NCBI GenBank assembly: GCA_017849615.1
Contig: JAFIGS010000017.1
Span: 496,001 to 560,000 of the forward strand
Origin: Pseudolabrys sp.
GTDB taxonomy: Bacteria; Pseudomonadota; Alphaproteobacteria; Rhizobiales; Xanthobacteraceae
Direction of reading: 5' to 3'
Length of the DNA stretch: 64,000 nucleotides
Part shown: piece by piece, positions 26,146 through 35,089 of the stretch
How the letters are laid out: every line of letters starts with the position of its first letter
Numbering within the stretch: the stretch's first letter is position 1
Position numbers and translations under genes: made by a program
The notes under the pieces: generated by a model
Databases searched by the model: none
What the model saw: the letters and a program-made list of their open reading frames with translations, nothing else
Told to the model about the DNA's origin: nothing

Positions 26146-26560
26146 GGGCGTGATTGGTCGCCCCTGTTCTTTAAAGGCCCGGGGCGGCCTGCCTTCCATT
26201 TCCTTCCTCGACAACATGCCGAGGGAATGGAGCGCCGCGAAGCGCCCAAACGATGCGCCTTGCGGCGCCGGCTCCTCCTTGCGATCGGAGAAGGCCTGCG
26301 CCCCGCGGCGCTCCATCGCGGTGTCATTACGGCGTCGGGCCGCGCTTCTGGCGGCTGATCCGCTCCCAACCGGGGAGCGGGTAGCGCTCACCATCAGCAA
26401 GCTCCTTGCAGCCGGTCTTATTGCCGGCGGGCGGAGCCCCGTCGCCGCCCGAGCCCGGAGGTTGCGTAACCTCCCCCGGCCGCAGGCACCGCATCCCGCC
26501 CCCACTGAAACGACGCCTCATGACAGCGCCCCCGGCCGGAGCAGGACGCACGAACCCTAT
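26146..26560 (-). ncRNA. Hairpin-rich non-coding stretch; candidate structured RNA
   Basis: No convincing gene lies between 26124 and 26615. Instead there is a chain of perfect stems: a 13-bp pair at 26227-26239 / 26304-26316 enclosing GCGCC-TTGC-GGCGC (26255-26268), then stems at 26360-26380, 26397-26409, 26411-26428, 26429-26450 and 26457-26474. On the minus strand a TTGACT (26583-26578) with TAGGGT 18 bases on could start transcription. GGGCG-N8-CGCCC (26146-26163) followed by GTTGTTTG could end it. A short frame at 26327-26596 is a poor coding candidate. It could also be a repeat element. Confidence 0.35.
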
Positions 26561-26583
26561 CCTATCGTAGGAATAACAGTCAA
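26554..26583 (-). promoter_or_regulatory. Candidate minus-strand promoter of the hairpin stretch
   Basis: TTGACT at 26583-26578 and TAGGGT at 26559-26554 are separated by 18 bases, with AT-rich sequence upstream (26584-26605). The -10 match is weak. It would transcribe leftward through the hairpins. Confidence 0.3.
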
Positions 26584-26615
26584 GGTATAAAATCAAAAAT
26601 AATGCACCGGCGGCG

Positions 26616-27230
26616 TCAAACGGGTCCGCACCAGCCCGGCAGGTAGCCAGCCTCGGCGCCCTTGGCCATCTTCAGCGCCTCGGCGAGCGCGGTCTTGAAG
26701 CGCTTTTCCACCATCGAGCGTTTCAAGCGACGGCGTAGAAAGTCGGCCCACAGAAACTCGGAAAACGGCGTGGTGTCCTTGGCGTAACCGCCGACCCGGC
26801 GCAGCTCGCCGGCGAGGCTGCGGAATGGATCGTCCTTGAGGGCGTCGATCGACTTCGGGATTTTCGAAAAGCCGCTGCGGCGACCGCGCGCGTCATAGGG
26901 ATGAACCCAGCTCTTATGATCCATCACCGTCCAGAAGGCGTCCACGTCGAGGGCCGACAGGTCGGCCACGGCCGTGACCAGAACATTCTCGATGCCTTCC
27001 TTGTGAAGAGCGAGCGATAGATGGTGATGATCGATGACATAGTTGCGGCCTTTCGGCCCGCGGATCACGGGGATCATGTGATCGCCGAGAAAGTTTCCAA
27101 TCTTCCTCGGACCGCGCTTGCGAATGATCTGACGTCGCTCTTCGACCTCGCGCATGCCGACCGTGATTTGCGTCGGCCGCAAGCTGAGGATCGGAACGGG
27201 CTGAAGGACCGGATCGCGCAACATGGTCAT
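26616..27230 (-). CDS. ParB-like nuclease-domain protein
   Basis: 204 residues. After LRPTQITVGMREVEERRQII the protein has the ParB-like core: FLGDHMIPVIRGPKGRNYVI, then DHHHLSLALHKEGI with a triple histidine. It fits the putative ParB-like family (PF08857 type) and not the chromosome-partitioning ParB: there is no helix-turn-helix or dimer domain. Function unknown; CTP binding or nuclease activity has not been shown for the group as far as I know. It overlaps the MgtC-like gene by 4 bases, so the pair is translationally coupled. Confidence 0.8.
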   Translation of the reverse strand: MTMLRDPVLQPVPILSLRPTQITVGMREVEERRQIIRKRGPRKIGNFLGDHMIPVIRGPKGRNYVIDHHHLSLALHKEGIENVLVTAVADLSALDVDAFWTVMDHKSWVHPYDARGRRSGFSKIPKSIDALKDDPFRSLAGELRRVGGYAKDTTPFSEFLWADFLRRRLKRSMVEKRFKTALAEALKMAKGAEAGYLPGWCGPV

Positions 27231-27688
27231 GACGGGCTCCCGGATTGAGGCGGCTTAGTCTCGTCGATCTTGAAACGCGCGCGCACGGCTTTCTCGAAAG
27301 TCCCGCCCCACATCAAAATGACGAGGGTGAACACGATGCCCGGCGCCACGATCCGCCAATCGGCGACGGCGCAGGCGATACCGAGACAGGCCGTGAGCCA
27401 GGTACTCGCCGCCGTCGTGAGGCCGTGAACATGCGAGCCGCCGCTATTGCGGATGATGACGCCAGCCCCGAGAAAGCCGATACCGGTGACAATACCCTGC
27501 ATGGCGCGGGTCGCGTCGCCCGGTCCGCCGACATCCGCCGCGGCGAGCACCGCGAGGGCCGATCCGAGCGCAACCAGACTGAGCGTGCGCACACCCGTCG
27601 CCTTGGCGTGCAGATTGCGGTTGAGGCCGATGGCGGCGCCGCAAAAGATTGCGGCCAACAGGCGAAGCGATACTTCGACGATGGACAT
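27227..27688 (-). CDS. MgtC/SapB family membrane protein
   Basis: 153 residues with the MgtC N-terminal membrane domain: LRLLAAIFCGAAIGLNRNLH, TGVRTLSLVALGSALAVL, and VTGIGFLGAGVIIRNSGG followed by HGLTTAASTWLTACLG, all typical. The soluble C-terminal ACT-like domain of virulence MgtC is absent. Members affect Mg2+ starvation survival and membrane ATPases in some pathogens; the role here is unknown. First gene of a two-gene unit with the ParB-like protein. Confidence 0.9.
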   Translation of the reverse strand: MSIVEVSLRLLAAIFCGAAIGLNRNLHAKATGVRTLSLVALGSALAVLAAADVGGPGDATRAMQGIVTGIGFLGAGVIIRNSGGSHVHGLTTAASTWLTACLGIACAVADWRIVAPGIVFTLVILMWGGTFEKAVRARFKIDETKPPQSGSPS

Positions 27689-27738
27689 GACCGGCCTCCC
27701 TCCACCCTGCCCTCGCGGGACGGGTCGGCAAAGAAAGA

Positions 27739-29985
27739 TTAGCCCTCTATTCGCGAGAAATCCGCCACGGCGCGGGTGGCTTCGCGGATTTCGTTGAGCA
27801 GGGTCAGGCGGTTGGCGCGGACCGCCTTGTCGTCGGCATTGACCGTGACCTTGTCGAAGAAGGCATCGACCGTCGGCCGCAGCTTGGCCAAGGCGCGCAT
27901 GGCGGCGGCGAAGTCTTCCTTGCCGACGGCGGTAGCGGTTTCCCGCTTGGCCGTGGCGACGGCGGAGGCGAGCGCCTTCTCCTCGGCGTCCTTGAGCAGC
28001 GAAGCATCGACGGCGCCGGCGTAAGACCTGCCGTCCTTCTTCTCCTCGATGCGCAGGATGTTCGAGGCGCGCTTGACGCCGGCGAGGAGGTTCTTGCCGT
28101 CGTCGGTTTCGAGGAACTGGCCGAGCGCCTCGACGCGGCGCACGACCATCAGGAGATCGTCCTGACCTTGCAAAGCGAACACGGCATCGACGAGGTCGTG
28201 CCGCGCGCCCTGCTCGCGCAACTGCACCTTGAGCCGGTCGGCGAAGAAGGCGATGAGATCGCGCGTCGGCGTCACGAAGGAATGCGCCTCGATCAGCTTC
28301 GGCGAGGCGATGCTGCGTTCCTTGGCCGACACCAGCACTTCGAGCTTCATCGCCAGTTCGATATCGGTGGCGCTGATATTGGCGATGTCGTCATGGATCG
28401 GGTGCAGCGCCGCGAAGGCGGAGGCCAGCGCCTCATCGCGCGCCACCGCGCCGAAGTGACGCCACAGCAGGCGGCGCAAAGGCAGGCGCAACTGATTGTC
28501 GATGACGATGCGGATGACGCCCAGCGCCGCGCGGCGCAGCGCATAAGGGTCCTTCGAGCCGGTGGGCTTTTCGTCGATCGACCAGAAGCCGACGAGCGTG
28601 TCGATCTTGTCGGCGAGCGCCACCGCGATCGACACCGGATCGGCCGGCACCAGATCCTCCGGGCCTTTCGGCCGGTAGTGATCCTCGATCGCGTGCGCGA
28701 CCGCTTCGTCCTCGTTCTGCGCCTGCGCATAATAGCGGCCCATCAGGCCCTGCAGCTCGGGGAATTCGCCGACCACTTCGGTCAGCAGATCGGCCTTGCA
28801 GAGGCGCGCCGCGCGCTCGGCCTTGGCCGCATCGGCGCCGACAACGGGCGCAAGCTGCCCGGCGAGCGAGACGATGCGCGCGATGCGCTCGGCCTGCGTA
28901 CCGAGCTTCTCGTGGAACACGATGGACTCGAATTTGGGCAGCCGGTCTTCGAGCTTCTTCTTCAGATCGGTCTCGTAGAAGAACTTGGCGTCCGACAGGC
29001 GCGCGCGGATGACGCGCTCATTGCCGGCGACGATGGCCTTGCCGCCGTCGCTCGCCTCGATGTTCGACACGAGGATGAACTTGTTGACGAGCCTGCTCGA
29101 CGACGGATCGCGCAGCACGAAGCACTTCTGGTTGGCGCGGATGGTCGAGCGGATGACTTCGCCGGGAATGGCGAGGAAGTCCTTGTCGAAGGAGCCCATC
29201 AGCGGCACCGGCCATTCGACCAGGCCGGCGACTTCGGCGGTGAGGCCTTCGTCCTCGACAAGCTCATGGCCCTGCGCGAAGGCAAGATTGCGCGCGTCGG
29301 TGCGGATGATGTCCATGCGGCGCGCCGGATCGAGCACGACCCTGGCCTTCTCCAGCGCCGCGACGTAATCGTCGAAGCGGCGCACCTTGAACGAGCCAGG
29401 CGCCATGAAACGATGGCCGCGCGTTTCGTTGCCGGCCTTGATGCCGCCGATCTCGAACGCCAGCACCGCCGGCTCCTCGGTCTCGGGGCCGAAGGTGGCG
29501 ATGATGGAATGCAGCGGCCGCACCCAGGTCAGCGCGCCGGGCCTGGCCGAATCCGCGCCCCAGCGCATCTGCTTCGGCCACGGGAACGTGCGCACAATTT
29601 CCGGAATCATCTCGGCGATGACGTCGGTCGCGTCGCGGCCCTTCCTCTCGGTGATGGCGACGTAGAAGTCGCCCTTCTTGTCGGCCTGCACCTTGGCCTG
29701 ATCGATCGACGTCAGCCCCGCGGCCTTCATGAAGCCGGCGATGGCCTGCTCGGGCGCGCCCACTTTCGGGCCCTTGCGCTCTTCCTTGAGATCCGGCTGG
29801 CGCGCCGGAATACCCTGCACGGTCAGCGCCAGGCGGCGCGGCGTGGCGAAAGCCTTGGCGCCCTCATAGACGAGCCCGGCCGCGACGAGGCGGTCCGTGA
29901 CCATCTTTTTCAGGTCATCGGCGGCCCGCGCCTGCATGCGCGCCGGGATTTCTTCGGAGAACAGTTCGAGCAGAAGATCGGGCAT
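27739..29985 (-). CDS. glyS: Glycine--tRNA ligase beta subunit
   Basis: 748 residues from the ATG at 29985, matching the family N-terminus [18 protein letters not shown]; a GTG at 30009 is also open. The beta subunit of the alpha2beta2 bacterial enzyme binds tRNA-Gly. Recognisable segments are [30 protein letters not shown], and an HD-like domain with [13 protein letters not shown] and [14 protein letters not shown]. The C-terminal anticodon-binding part has [14 protein letters not shown]. It lies 54 bases after glyQ. Confidence 0.97.
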   Translation of the reverse strand: MPDLLLELFSEEIPARMQARAADDLKKMVTDRLVAAGLVYEGAKAFATPRRLALTVQGIPARQPDLKEERKGPKVGAPEQAIAGFMKAAGLTSIDQAKVQADKKGDFYVAITERKGRDATDVIAEMIPEIVRTFPWPKQMRWGADSARPGALTWVRPLHSIIATFGPETEEPAVLAFEIGGIKAGNETRGHRFMAPGSFKVRRFDDYVAALEKARVVLDPARRMDIIRTDARNLAFAQGHELVEDEGLTAEVAGLVEWPVPLMGSFDKDFLAIPGEVIRSTIRANQKCFVLRDPSSSRLVNKFILVSNIEASDGGKAIVAGNERVIRARLSDAKFFYETDLKKKLEDRLPKFESIVFHEKLGTQAERIARIVSLAGQLAPVVGADAAKAERAARLCKADLLTEVVGEFPELQGLMGRYYAQAQNEDEAVAHAIEDHYRPKGPEDLVPADPVSIAVALADKIDTLVGFWSIDEKPTGSKDPYALRRAALGVIRIVIDNQLRLPLRRLLWRHFGAVARDEALASAFAALHPIHDDIANISATDIELAMKLEVLVSAKERSIASPKLIEAHSFVTPTRDLIAFFADRLKVQLREQGARHDLVDAVFALQGQDDLLMVVRRVEALGQFLETDDGKNLLAGVKRASNILRIEEKKDGRSYAGAVDASLLKDAEEKALASAVATAKRETATAVGKEDFAAAMRALAKLRPTVDAFFDKVTVNADDKAVRANRLTLLNEIREATRAVADFSRIEG

Positions 29986-30008
29986 GGTTTTTTCGGAAAT
30001 TCCGTTCA

Positions 30009-30030
30009 CCCTCCCCTAGAGGGGGGAGGG
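30009..30030. repeat. GC-rich hairpin between glyQ and glyS
   Basis: CCCTCCCC (30009-30016) and GGGGAGGG (30023-30030) with a 6-base loop, in the 54-base gap between the two synthetase genes. It is not followed by a T tract in the reading direction, so it may tune the subunit ratio or protect the mRNA end and need not terminate. Confidence 0.45.
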
Positions 30031-30039
30031 TAAGAAAAG

Positions 30040-30966
30040 TTAAGCCCCGCCGGCTTCGGTCATCAGCCACGCCTCGCCGCAGGCCTTGGCGAGTTCGCGC
30101 ACGCGCAGGATGTAGCTCTGGCGTTCGGTGACCGAGATGACGCCGCGGGCGTCGAGCAGGTTGAAGACGTGAGACGCCTTGATGCACTGGTCGTAGGCCG
30201 GCAAGGCCATGCCGTGCCGGGTGCGCTCGGCGTTGTAGCCGGCGTTGAGATATTTCTTGCAGGCCTGCTCGGCCATCTTGAACTGCTCGAACAGCATGCC
30301 GGTGTCAGCGACCTCGAAATTGTGTTTCGAATATTCGCGCTCGGCCTGCAGGAACACGTCGCCATAGGTGACCTTGCGGTCGCCATCGAGCCCGTTGAAG
30401 TTGAGATCGTAGACGCGATCGACGCCCTGCACATACATGGCGAGGCGCTCGAGGCCGTAGGTGAGCTCACCGGCGACTGGCGCGCATTCGACGCCGGCGA
30501 CCTGCTGGAAGTACGTGAACTGCGACACCTCCATGCCGTCGCACCAGCATTCCCAGCCGAGGCCCCAGGCCCCGAGCGTCGGGCTTTCCCAGTCGTCCTC
30601 GACGAAGCGGATGTCGTGCAGGTCGGACGAAATGCCGATGACTTTCAGCGAGTCGAGATAGAGCTGCTGCAGGTCTGGCGGCGACGGCTTCAGGATCACC
30701 TGGAACTGGTAATAGTGCTGCAGCCGGTTCGGGTTCTCGCCGTAGCGGCCGTCCTTGGGGCGGCGCGAGGGCTGCACATAGGCGGCGTTCCAGGGCTTGG
30801 GCCCGAGCGCGCGCAAGGTGGTGGCCGGATGAAACGTGCCGGCGCCGACTTCCATGTCATAGGGCTGGAGGATGACGCAGCCCTGCCCCGCCCAGAATTC
30901 CTGCAGCGCGAGGATCAGGCCCTGAAACGAGCGCGACGGGTCGAGATTGGCTTGCGCGGCGGGCAT
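30040..30966 (-). CDS. glyQ: Glycine--tRNA ligase alpha subunit
   Basis: 308 residues, the catalytic class II subunit of heterotetrameric glycyl-tRNA synthetase. Motifs are [57 protein letters not shown] and [14 protein letters not shown], which form the glycyl-adenylate site. The length is standard. First gene of the glyQ-glyS unit. An intergenic space of 237 bases upstream is shared with a rightward microprotein gene. Confidence 0.98.
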   Translation of the reverse strand: MPAAQANLDPSRSFQGLILALQEFWAGQGCVILQPYDMEVGAGTFHPATTLRALGPKPWNAAYVQPSRRPKDGRYGENPNRLQHYYQFQVILKPSPPDLQQLYLDSLKVIGISSDLHDIRFVEDDWESPTLGAWGLGWECWCDGMEVSQFTYFQQVAGVECAPVAGELTYGLERLAMYVQGVDRVYDLNFNGLDGDRKVTYGDVFLQAEREYSKHNFEVADTGMLFEQFKMAEQACKKYLNAGYNAERTRHGMALPAYDQCIKASHVFNLLDARGVISVTERQSYILRVRELAKACGEAWLMTEAGGA

Positions 30967-31125
30967 GGAACGTTTCGGGCCTGTCAGGGGTTTTGTCGGG
31001 CGGCCGCTTTTAGCTGTTTTTAAAGGCTAACGGCGCGGCGGGACCCTATCGGCGGGTCCCACACCGGTCAAGCAGGCGGCCAAGCCGGTTCGCTAGACCG
31101 CCCGTTTCGAGACAGTTTGAACGAT

Positions 31126-31149
31126 CGCTTTCAGCCTATCTTGAAAGCG
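31126..31149. promoter_or_regulatory. Dyad upstream of the 28-residue microprotein
   Basis: CGCTTTCA (31126-31133) and TGAAAGCG (31142-31149) form a perfect 8-bp inverted repeat with an 8-base gap, 55 bases before the microprotein start. It could be an operator or an RNA stem. Confidence 0.35.
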
Positions 31150-31203
31150 ACCCGTTATAGACACAAGTGAGACAGGCTGAAGAAAAGGTTGCAGGGATAT
31201 CCA

Positions 31204-31290
31204 ATGCTGGCTTTTCAACTCATCGGACTGGCGCTTCTCACGCTGTTCGTCGGCGCCCTCTTCACGGGCAACCCGAAAACCGCGCGCTAA
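31204..31290 (+). CDS. 28-residue membrane microprotein
   Basis: A short gene beginning at ATG 31204 after AGGGA, 7 bases upstream, and ending in TAA. The protein has one membrane helix (MLAFQLIGLALLTLFVGALF) and a short polar tail (TGNPKTAR). No family recognised. The well-placed ribosome site, the hydrophobic composition and the upstream dyad support it; length alone cannot. Confidence 0.5.
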   Translation: MLAFQLIGLALLTLFVGALFTGNPKTAR

Positions 31291-31346
31291 CGATCGCGCG
31301 CCGACGCGCGTCCACCTCTCCTCATCTCAATCAGAGCCGACGACCG

Positions 31347-31550
31347 TCAGGGCCGATACTCGCCGGTGGTCGGATCGCGCCGCAGCGTCGGGCGATTTTC
31401 GCGATCCTTGATGCGCACGCGCACCTGGCGCCGCGCATCGAGTTCTTCGTTGATGCGGCGGGCTTCCTTGACCGCCCAATGCACCACCATCGCGCCGCCG
31501 ACGGCGGCAAACGTCCACTTCACCAATGGCGAAAACAGAATCGCGGGCAT
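31347..31550 (-). CDS. Small single-helix membrane protein
   Basis: 67 residues from the ATG at 31550, with AGGAG 7 bases upstream. One hydrophobic segment (LVKWTFAAVGGAMVVHWAVK, about 8-27) precedes a highly charged cytoplasmic-type tail (EARRINEELDARRQVRVRIK). No known motif; function unknown. It lies 67 bases upstream of the S49 peptidase region, separated by a gap holding its own ribosome site. Confidence 0.65.
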   Translation of the reverse strand: MPAILFSPLVKWTFAAVGGAMVVHWAVKEARRINEELDARRQVRVRIKDRENRPTLRRDPTTGEYRP

Positions 31551-31617
31551 GTCGGCTCCTGGGGTTCGATCCGGCAATGGTCCGGGCGAATCTGGGCGAT
31601 TTCGCGACGCCCTGGCT

Positions 31618-32499
31618 TTACAGCCCGTAACGCGACCATAAGGCGCGCTCTTCCAGGGAGGTAAGAAGATCGTCGGCGAAGCCGCCCTGGCCGCGCATTA
31701 TGTCGGACACGCGCGAGCCCATCAGACGGCGGCCGAGGAAGCCGCGTTCATTGGCGATGACCGGCAGGCGCACTTTCTCGCCATAGCGCTCGCGCAGCAC
31801 CGAACGCAGTTCGCCGCGGCTGTCGGCGAGGCCGAGGCCGATCGCCTTGTCGGCGGTCCAGAACTCGCCGGAGAACAGAACCTTGTCGTCGCCCTTGAGG
31901 CGAGCGCCGCGGCGCTTCTTCACCAGTTCGATGAAGTGCGCGTGAATGTCGGCCTGGATCGCCTTGATGCGCGCGACGTCTTCCGGATTCTCCTCACGGA
32001 ACGGATCGAGCATCGCCTTGCGCTCGCCCGACGTATAGATGCGGCGCTCGACGCCGATCTTCTTCATCATCTCCTGAAAGCCGAACGAGCCGCCAATGAC
32101 GCCGATCGAGCCGACGATCGAATAATCGTCGCAGATGATCTCGTCGGCGGCGCAGGCCAGCATGTAGCCGCCCGATGCGCCGGCATCCTCGATGAAGGCC
32201 AGCACCGGGATTTTCTTCTCCTCGGCGAGCTGGCGAATGCGCCGGTAGATCAGATGCGACTGGGTCGGCGAGCCGCCCGGCGAATTGATCACCAGCGCCA
32301 CCGCCCGCGCACGCGGCATGGCGAAGGCACGGTCCAGAGTCCGCGTCAGGCCGGCCAGGGTGAGGCCCGGCCGCAGCGGCGAACTCACGCCGATCATGCC
32401 GGCGAGCCGCACCACCGGCACGACCGGGCTGTCCGAGCGGAACCGGGCCGGAATCAACGCGTTAAAGGGGGCGAGCAGCTTTTCGACGAAAGAGGCCAT
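31618..32499 (-). CDS. S49 family serine peptidase (SppA/SohB-like)
   Basis: 293 residues from the ATG at 32499; the ribosome site is weak. ClpP-like fold with the catalytic serine in EDAGASGGYMLACAADEI (about 115-132) and the likely lysine base in YTSGERKAMLDPFREE. VVRLAGMIGVSS and NSPGGSPTQSHLIYRRI are also typical. This is the short, one-domain form. Such enzymes degrade signal peptides or membrane-associated protein fragments. A clear membrane anchor is missing, which suggests a peripheral location. Confidence 0.88.
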   Translation of the reverse strand: MASFVEKLLAPFNALIPARFRSDSPVVPVVRLAGMIGVSSPLRPGLTLAGLTRTLDRAFAMPRARAVALVINSPGGSPTQSHLIYRRIRQLAEEKKIPVLAFIEDAGASGGYMLACAADEIICDDYSIVGSIGVIGGSFGFQEMMKKIGVERRIYTSGERKAMLDPFREENPEDVARIKAIQADIHAHFIELVKKRRGARLKGDDKVLFSGEFWTADKAIGLGLADSRGELRSVLRERYGEKVRLPVIANERGFLGRRLMGSRVSDIMRGQGGFADDLLTSLEERALWSRYGL

Positions 32500-32711
32500 G
32501 GCGTTAATTAGGCAGCCCAAGGCCGCTTAGTCAAAGCGTAGCGAGCTTATGCCGCACGGTATCGGGATAAGCCGACAAAGCGGCAGTGCGGGGCCGATCG
32601 CTGTGAGTTTGCGGTCACCGAAACTTGCGCGTTTTTTACCGGAAGATGATTTGTGCGGTGCGATATCCGGAATTACCTTCCAGCGGCTGGGAAATAGAGG
32701 GAGCAACAAAA

Positions 32712-32831
32712 ATGGATCCGAAGCTCGCCATTCTGTTCCTGCTAATCGGCGCGGTAACGACCTTGTCGGCCTTTGCCGACGGCACCTTCGATAAGGTTCG
32801 TGAGCAGATCCGCGGCGCCCGACGCCGTTAA
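32712..32831 (+). CDS. 39-residue membrane microprotein
   Basis: ATG at 32712 follows AGGGAG by 8 bases, and the frame ends in TAA at 32831. The protein has one helix (LAILFLLIGAVTTLSAFADG) and a basic tail ending GARRR, so it should insert with the tail in the cytoplasm. It converges with the methyltransferase gene, overlapping its 3' end by four bases. No family recognised. Confidence 0.55.
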   Translation: MDPKLAILFLLIGAVTTLSAFADGTFDKVREQIRGARRR

Positions 32832-33589
32832 TCGCCGGCGGACAGCGCGAGCGGCTCCGCTTCGCGCAGTACCGCCTCGGCGGCGGCAGATGATTTCCCG
32901 CTCGCTTCATTGAGGACGAGGGCCGGAAGATCCGGCCGCCGCCCCGCTCCACCTTTGACCGCCCGCACCAGCACCCGGATCGCTTCGGCGCCCGGGCGCG
33001 GCAGCACGGGCATTACCGCCACCTCACCGAAATGCTGCGCGAGCGCCGCCAGCACGTCGTCGAGCGCCGGGGCACGCCAGATCAGCGTCAGCGTGCCGCG
33101 CGGCTTGAGGACGAAGGCCGCGCTCGCCAGCCACCGCTTCAACAAGTCCCCGTCCGCGACATGCGCCAGCCGACGCCGCGCGTCGGGCGAACTCTGCTGC
33201 CGCGCCGGATCGTTGAAGGGCGGGTTCATCAGCACGTGATCGGCGTTCCCCGGCTCGATACCGAGCGCTGCGACATTCTCGACATTGCCGGCGAGAACCT
33301 GCACGCGTCCGCCCATGTCATTGCGGCCGGCATTCTCGGTCGCGAGCGCGGCAAGCGCCGGATCGATCTCGATCAAGGTGACGCGCAGATCCGCCACGCG
33401 CCATGCCAGCGCCAGCCCTGCCCCGCCGATGCCGGCGCCGAAGTCGATCGCGTGTTCGCCGGCCCGGCCGCCGGCCGCCGCCGCCAGCAGAATGGCGTCA
33501 TGGCCGACGCGGTGGCCGCGTTTGGGCTGCAGCAGCCGCAGCCGGCCGCCGAGCACGGCGTCGTCGGTGGTTTCGATCCCGGCGCTCAT
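32828..33589 (-). CDS. TrmN6-like SAM-dependent methyltransferase
   Basis: 253 residues from the ATG at 33589; the frame is open further upstream but that part overlaps DUF2007. SAM motif I is HAIDFGAGIGGAGLALAWR (about 49-67), the acidic residue of motif II is in LIEIDPAL, and motif IV is VLMNPPFNDP, the N-P-P-F signature of enzymes that methylate exocyclic amines. It resembles tRNA1(Val) A37 N6-methyltransferase (YfiC). It starts 5 bases after the DUF2007 stop, so the two form an operon. Confidence 0.85.
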   Translation of the reverse strand: MSAGIETTDDAVLGGRLRLLQPKRGHRVGHDAILLAAAAGGRAGEHAIDFGAGIGGAGLALAWRVADLRVTLIEIDPALAALATENAGRNDMGGRVQVLAGNVENVAALGIEPGNADHVLMNPPFNDPARQQSSPDARRRLAHVADGDLLKRWLASAAFVLKPRGTLTLIWRAPALDDVLAALAQHFGEVAVMPVLPRPGAEAIRVLVRAVKGGAGRRPDLPALVLNEASGKSSAAAEAVLREAEPLALSAGD

Positions 33590-33594
33590 GGCGC

Positions 33595-33825
33595 TCAGGA
33601 CGTGTGCGGACGAAGCTCGTGACCGAGCCCGGCATCCATCAGCAGCCGGCGCGCATCGTCCAGTTCGTCGTCGGCCACCAGAACGCGGCGCGGCAGCACG
33701 CCGAGCGAGCCTTCGAGCACGCTCATGTTCTGGTCGAGCAGCATATGGCCGATGCCGGCGCCGTCGAGCAGCGCGGTGACGGCGGAGACCAGCACGGCGT
33801 CGTTGGTGCGGAGAATTTCTTTCAT
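33595..33825 (-). CDS. DUF2007 family protein
   Basis: 76 residues covering one small alpha/beta domain: MKEILRTNDAVLVSAVTALL, GIGHMLLDQNMSVLEGSLG and RVLVADDELDDARRLL. This is the DUF2007 pattern (putative signal transducing protein), a GlnB-like fold of unknown role. It is directly upstream of the methyltransferase, a pairing that recurs in related bacteria as far as I recall. Confidence 0.85.
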   Translation of the reverse strand: MKEILRTNDAVLVSAVTALLDGAGIGHMLLDQNMSVLEGSLGVLPRRVLVADDELDDARRLLMDAGLGHELRPHTS

Positions 33826-33848
33826 GAAATCGAGCCCGGACGAATCTT

Positions 33849-33953
33849 GTCATTCCGGGACGCGCGCACGCGCGGACCCGGAATCCAGCCGCGACGATAA
33901 GGCCTGTTGCTGGATTCCGGGTTCGCTCGCTGATGCTCGCGCCCCGGAATGAC
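33849..33953. repeat. Palindromic intergenic repeat, copy B
   Basis: Outer arms GTCATTCCGG and CCGGAATGAC; inner arms GGAATCCAG and CTGGATTCC, with GCCTGTTG before the right inner arm. It shares the CTGGATTCCGGGTTCGCTC part with the 48161 copy. It fills the gap between the DUF2007 start and the GT2 end. Confidence 0.85.
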
Positions 33954-33968
33954 GAATGGGACCATCCC

Positions 33969-34961
33969 CTATCCCCTCCTTCGCTCGTCACCGGGCGCGC
34001 GGTGATTGAGATAAGCGAGCAGTTTCATCTCGCGGCGGCCGCGCGTCACGGTATCGAGCACCAGGCCGACGGCTATCGACAGGAAGGCGAGCAGCATCAG
34101 GCCCATCGCCAGAATCGCGGTCGGCAGCCGCGGCACCAGATGGGTCTCGAGGAAGGTGATGACGATCGGAATCGCCAGGCCGACGGAAATCAGCGCCAGC
34201 GCGGCGCCCACCGCGCCGAAGAACGGAAACGGCCGCTCGCTGCGGTAAAGCTGGCCGATGGTCCACAGGATGCGGAATCCGTCGCGCCAGGTGTTGAGCT
34301 TGGAGGTCGAACCTTCCGGCCGCGCGTAGTAAGGCGTTTCGACTTCGGCGGCGGCAAGACCCAGTTCGAGGGCATGGACCGTCAGTTCGGTTTCGATCTC
34401 GAAGCCCCCGGACAGCATCGGGAACGATTTGACGAAACGGCGCGAGAACACCCGGTAGCCGGACAGCATGTCGTTGAAGGTCGGGCCGAACACGGTGGCG
34501 ACGAAGGTCGTCAGCAGCCAGTTGCCGGTGCGGTGGCCGGCGCGATAGGCCGCCACCTCCTGATCGACGCGGTTGCCGACGACCATATCGAGATGATCGT
34601 GCAGCAGGAGGTCGATCATCTTCGGCGCACTCGGCGCGTCATAGGTCGCATCGCCGTCGACCAGCACGTAGATATCGGCCTCGATGTCGCTGAACATGCG
34701 GCGCACCACGAAGCCCTTGCCCTGGTGCATCTCCTTGCGCACCACGGCGCCGGCGGCGCGCGCAATCGCCGCAGTATCGTCGCTGGAGTTGTTGTCGAAG
34801 ACGTAGATGACGGCGTCCGGCAGGGCTGCCTGGAAGTCCGCCACCACCTTGGCGATGGCAGCCGCTTCGTTGTAACAGGGCACAAGCACGGCGACCCGAT
34901 AGGGCTGCCGCGCCCCGGTATATCCGGCCGCCGTCGCGGTACCGCCCGTGCGTTCGTCCAT
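33969..34961 (-). CDS. GT2 glycosyltransferase with C-terminal membrane helices
   Basis: 330 residues. GT-A fold with VAVLVPCYNEAAAIAKVVAD (about 24-43) and metal-binding DxD in VLVDGDATYDAP (about 96-107). NRVDQEVAAYRAGHRTGN and LSGYRVFSRRFVKSFP match dolichol/undecaprenyl-phosphate glucose or mannose transferases. Two membrane helices lie at the C-terminus (AVGAALALISVGLAIPIVI and ILAMGLMLLAFLSIAVGLVL). It probably charges a polyprenyl-phosphate carrier; the polyprenyl synthase gene is divergent next to it. Confidence 0.88.
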   Translation of the reverse strand: MDERTGGTATAAGYTGARQPYRVAVLVPCYNEAAAIAKVVADFQAALPDAVIYVFDNNSSDDTAAIARAAGAVVRKEMHQGKGFVVRRMFSDIEADIYVLVDGDATYDAPSAPKMIDLLLHDHLDMVVGNRVDQEVAAYRAGHRTGNWLLTTFVATVFGPTFNDMLSGYRVFSRRFVKSFPMLSGGFEIETELTVHALELGLAAAEVETPYYARPEGSTSKLNTWRDGFRILWTIGQLYRSERPFPFFGAVGAALALISVGLAIPIVITFLETHLVPRLPTAILAMGLMLLAFLSIAVGLVLDTVTRGRREMKLLAYLNHRAPGDERRRG

Positions 34962-35089
34962 CGCCGCCCCTGCTCCCGACCTCGTGACTCAGCGAGGTCT
35001 TGCTGCTTTAGCACAGCGTTTCTATGCTCGCCTTTGCCCGCCGTCGAGGGCCGGAATATCCGCCCCAAGTGCCTCAAGGAGAATGCGTC

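Noticed and set aside
26327..26596. An 89-codon minus-strand frame in the hairpin-rich stretch
   Set aside because: Composition (Gly/Pro/Arg) follows the hairpins, no ribosome site or domain was seen; kept only as an alternative reading of that stretch.
28168..30033. A 621-codon frame opposite glyS
   Set aside because: Antisense to a certain synthetase gene; no family features.
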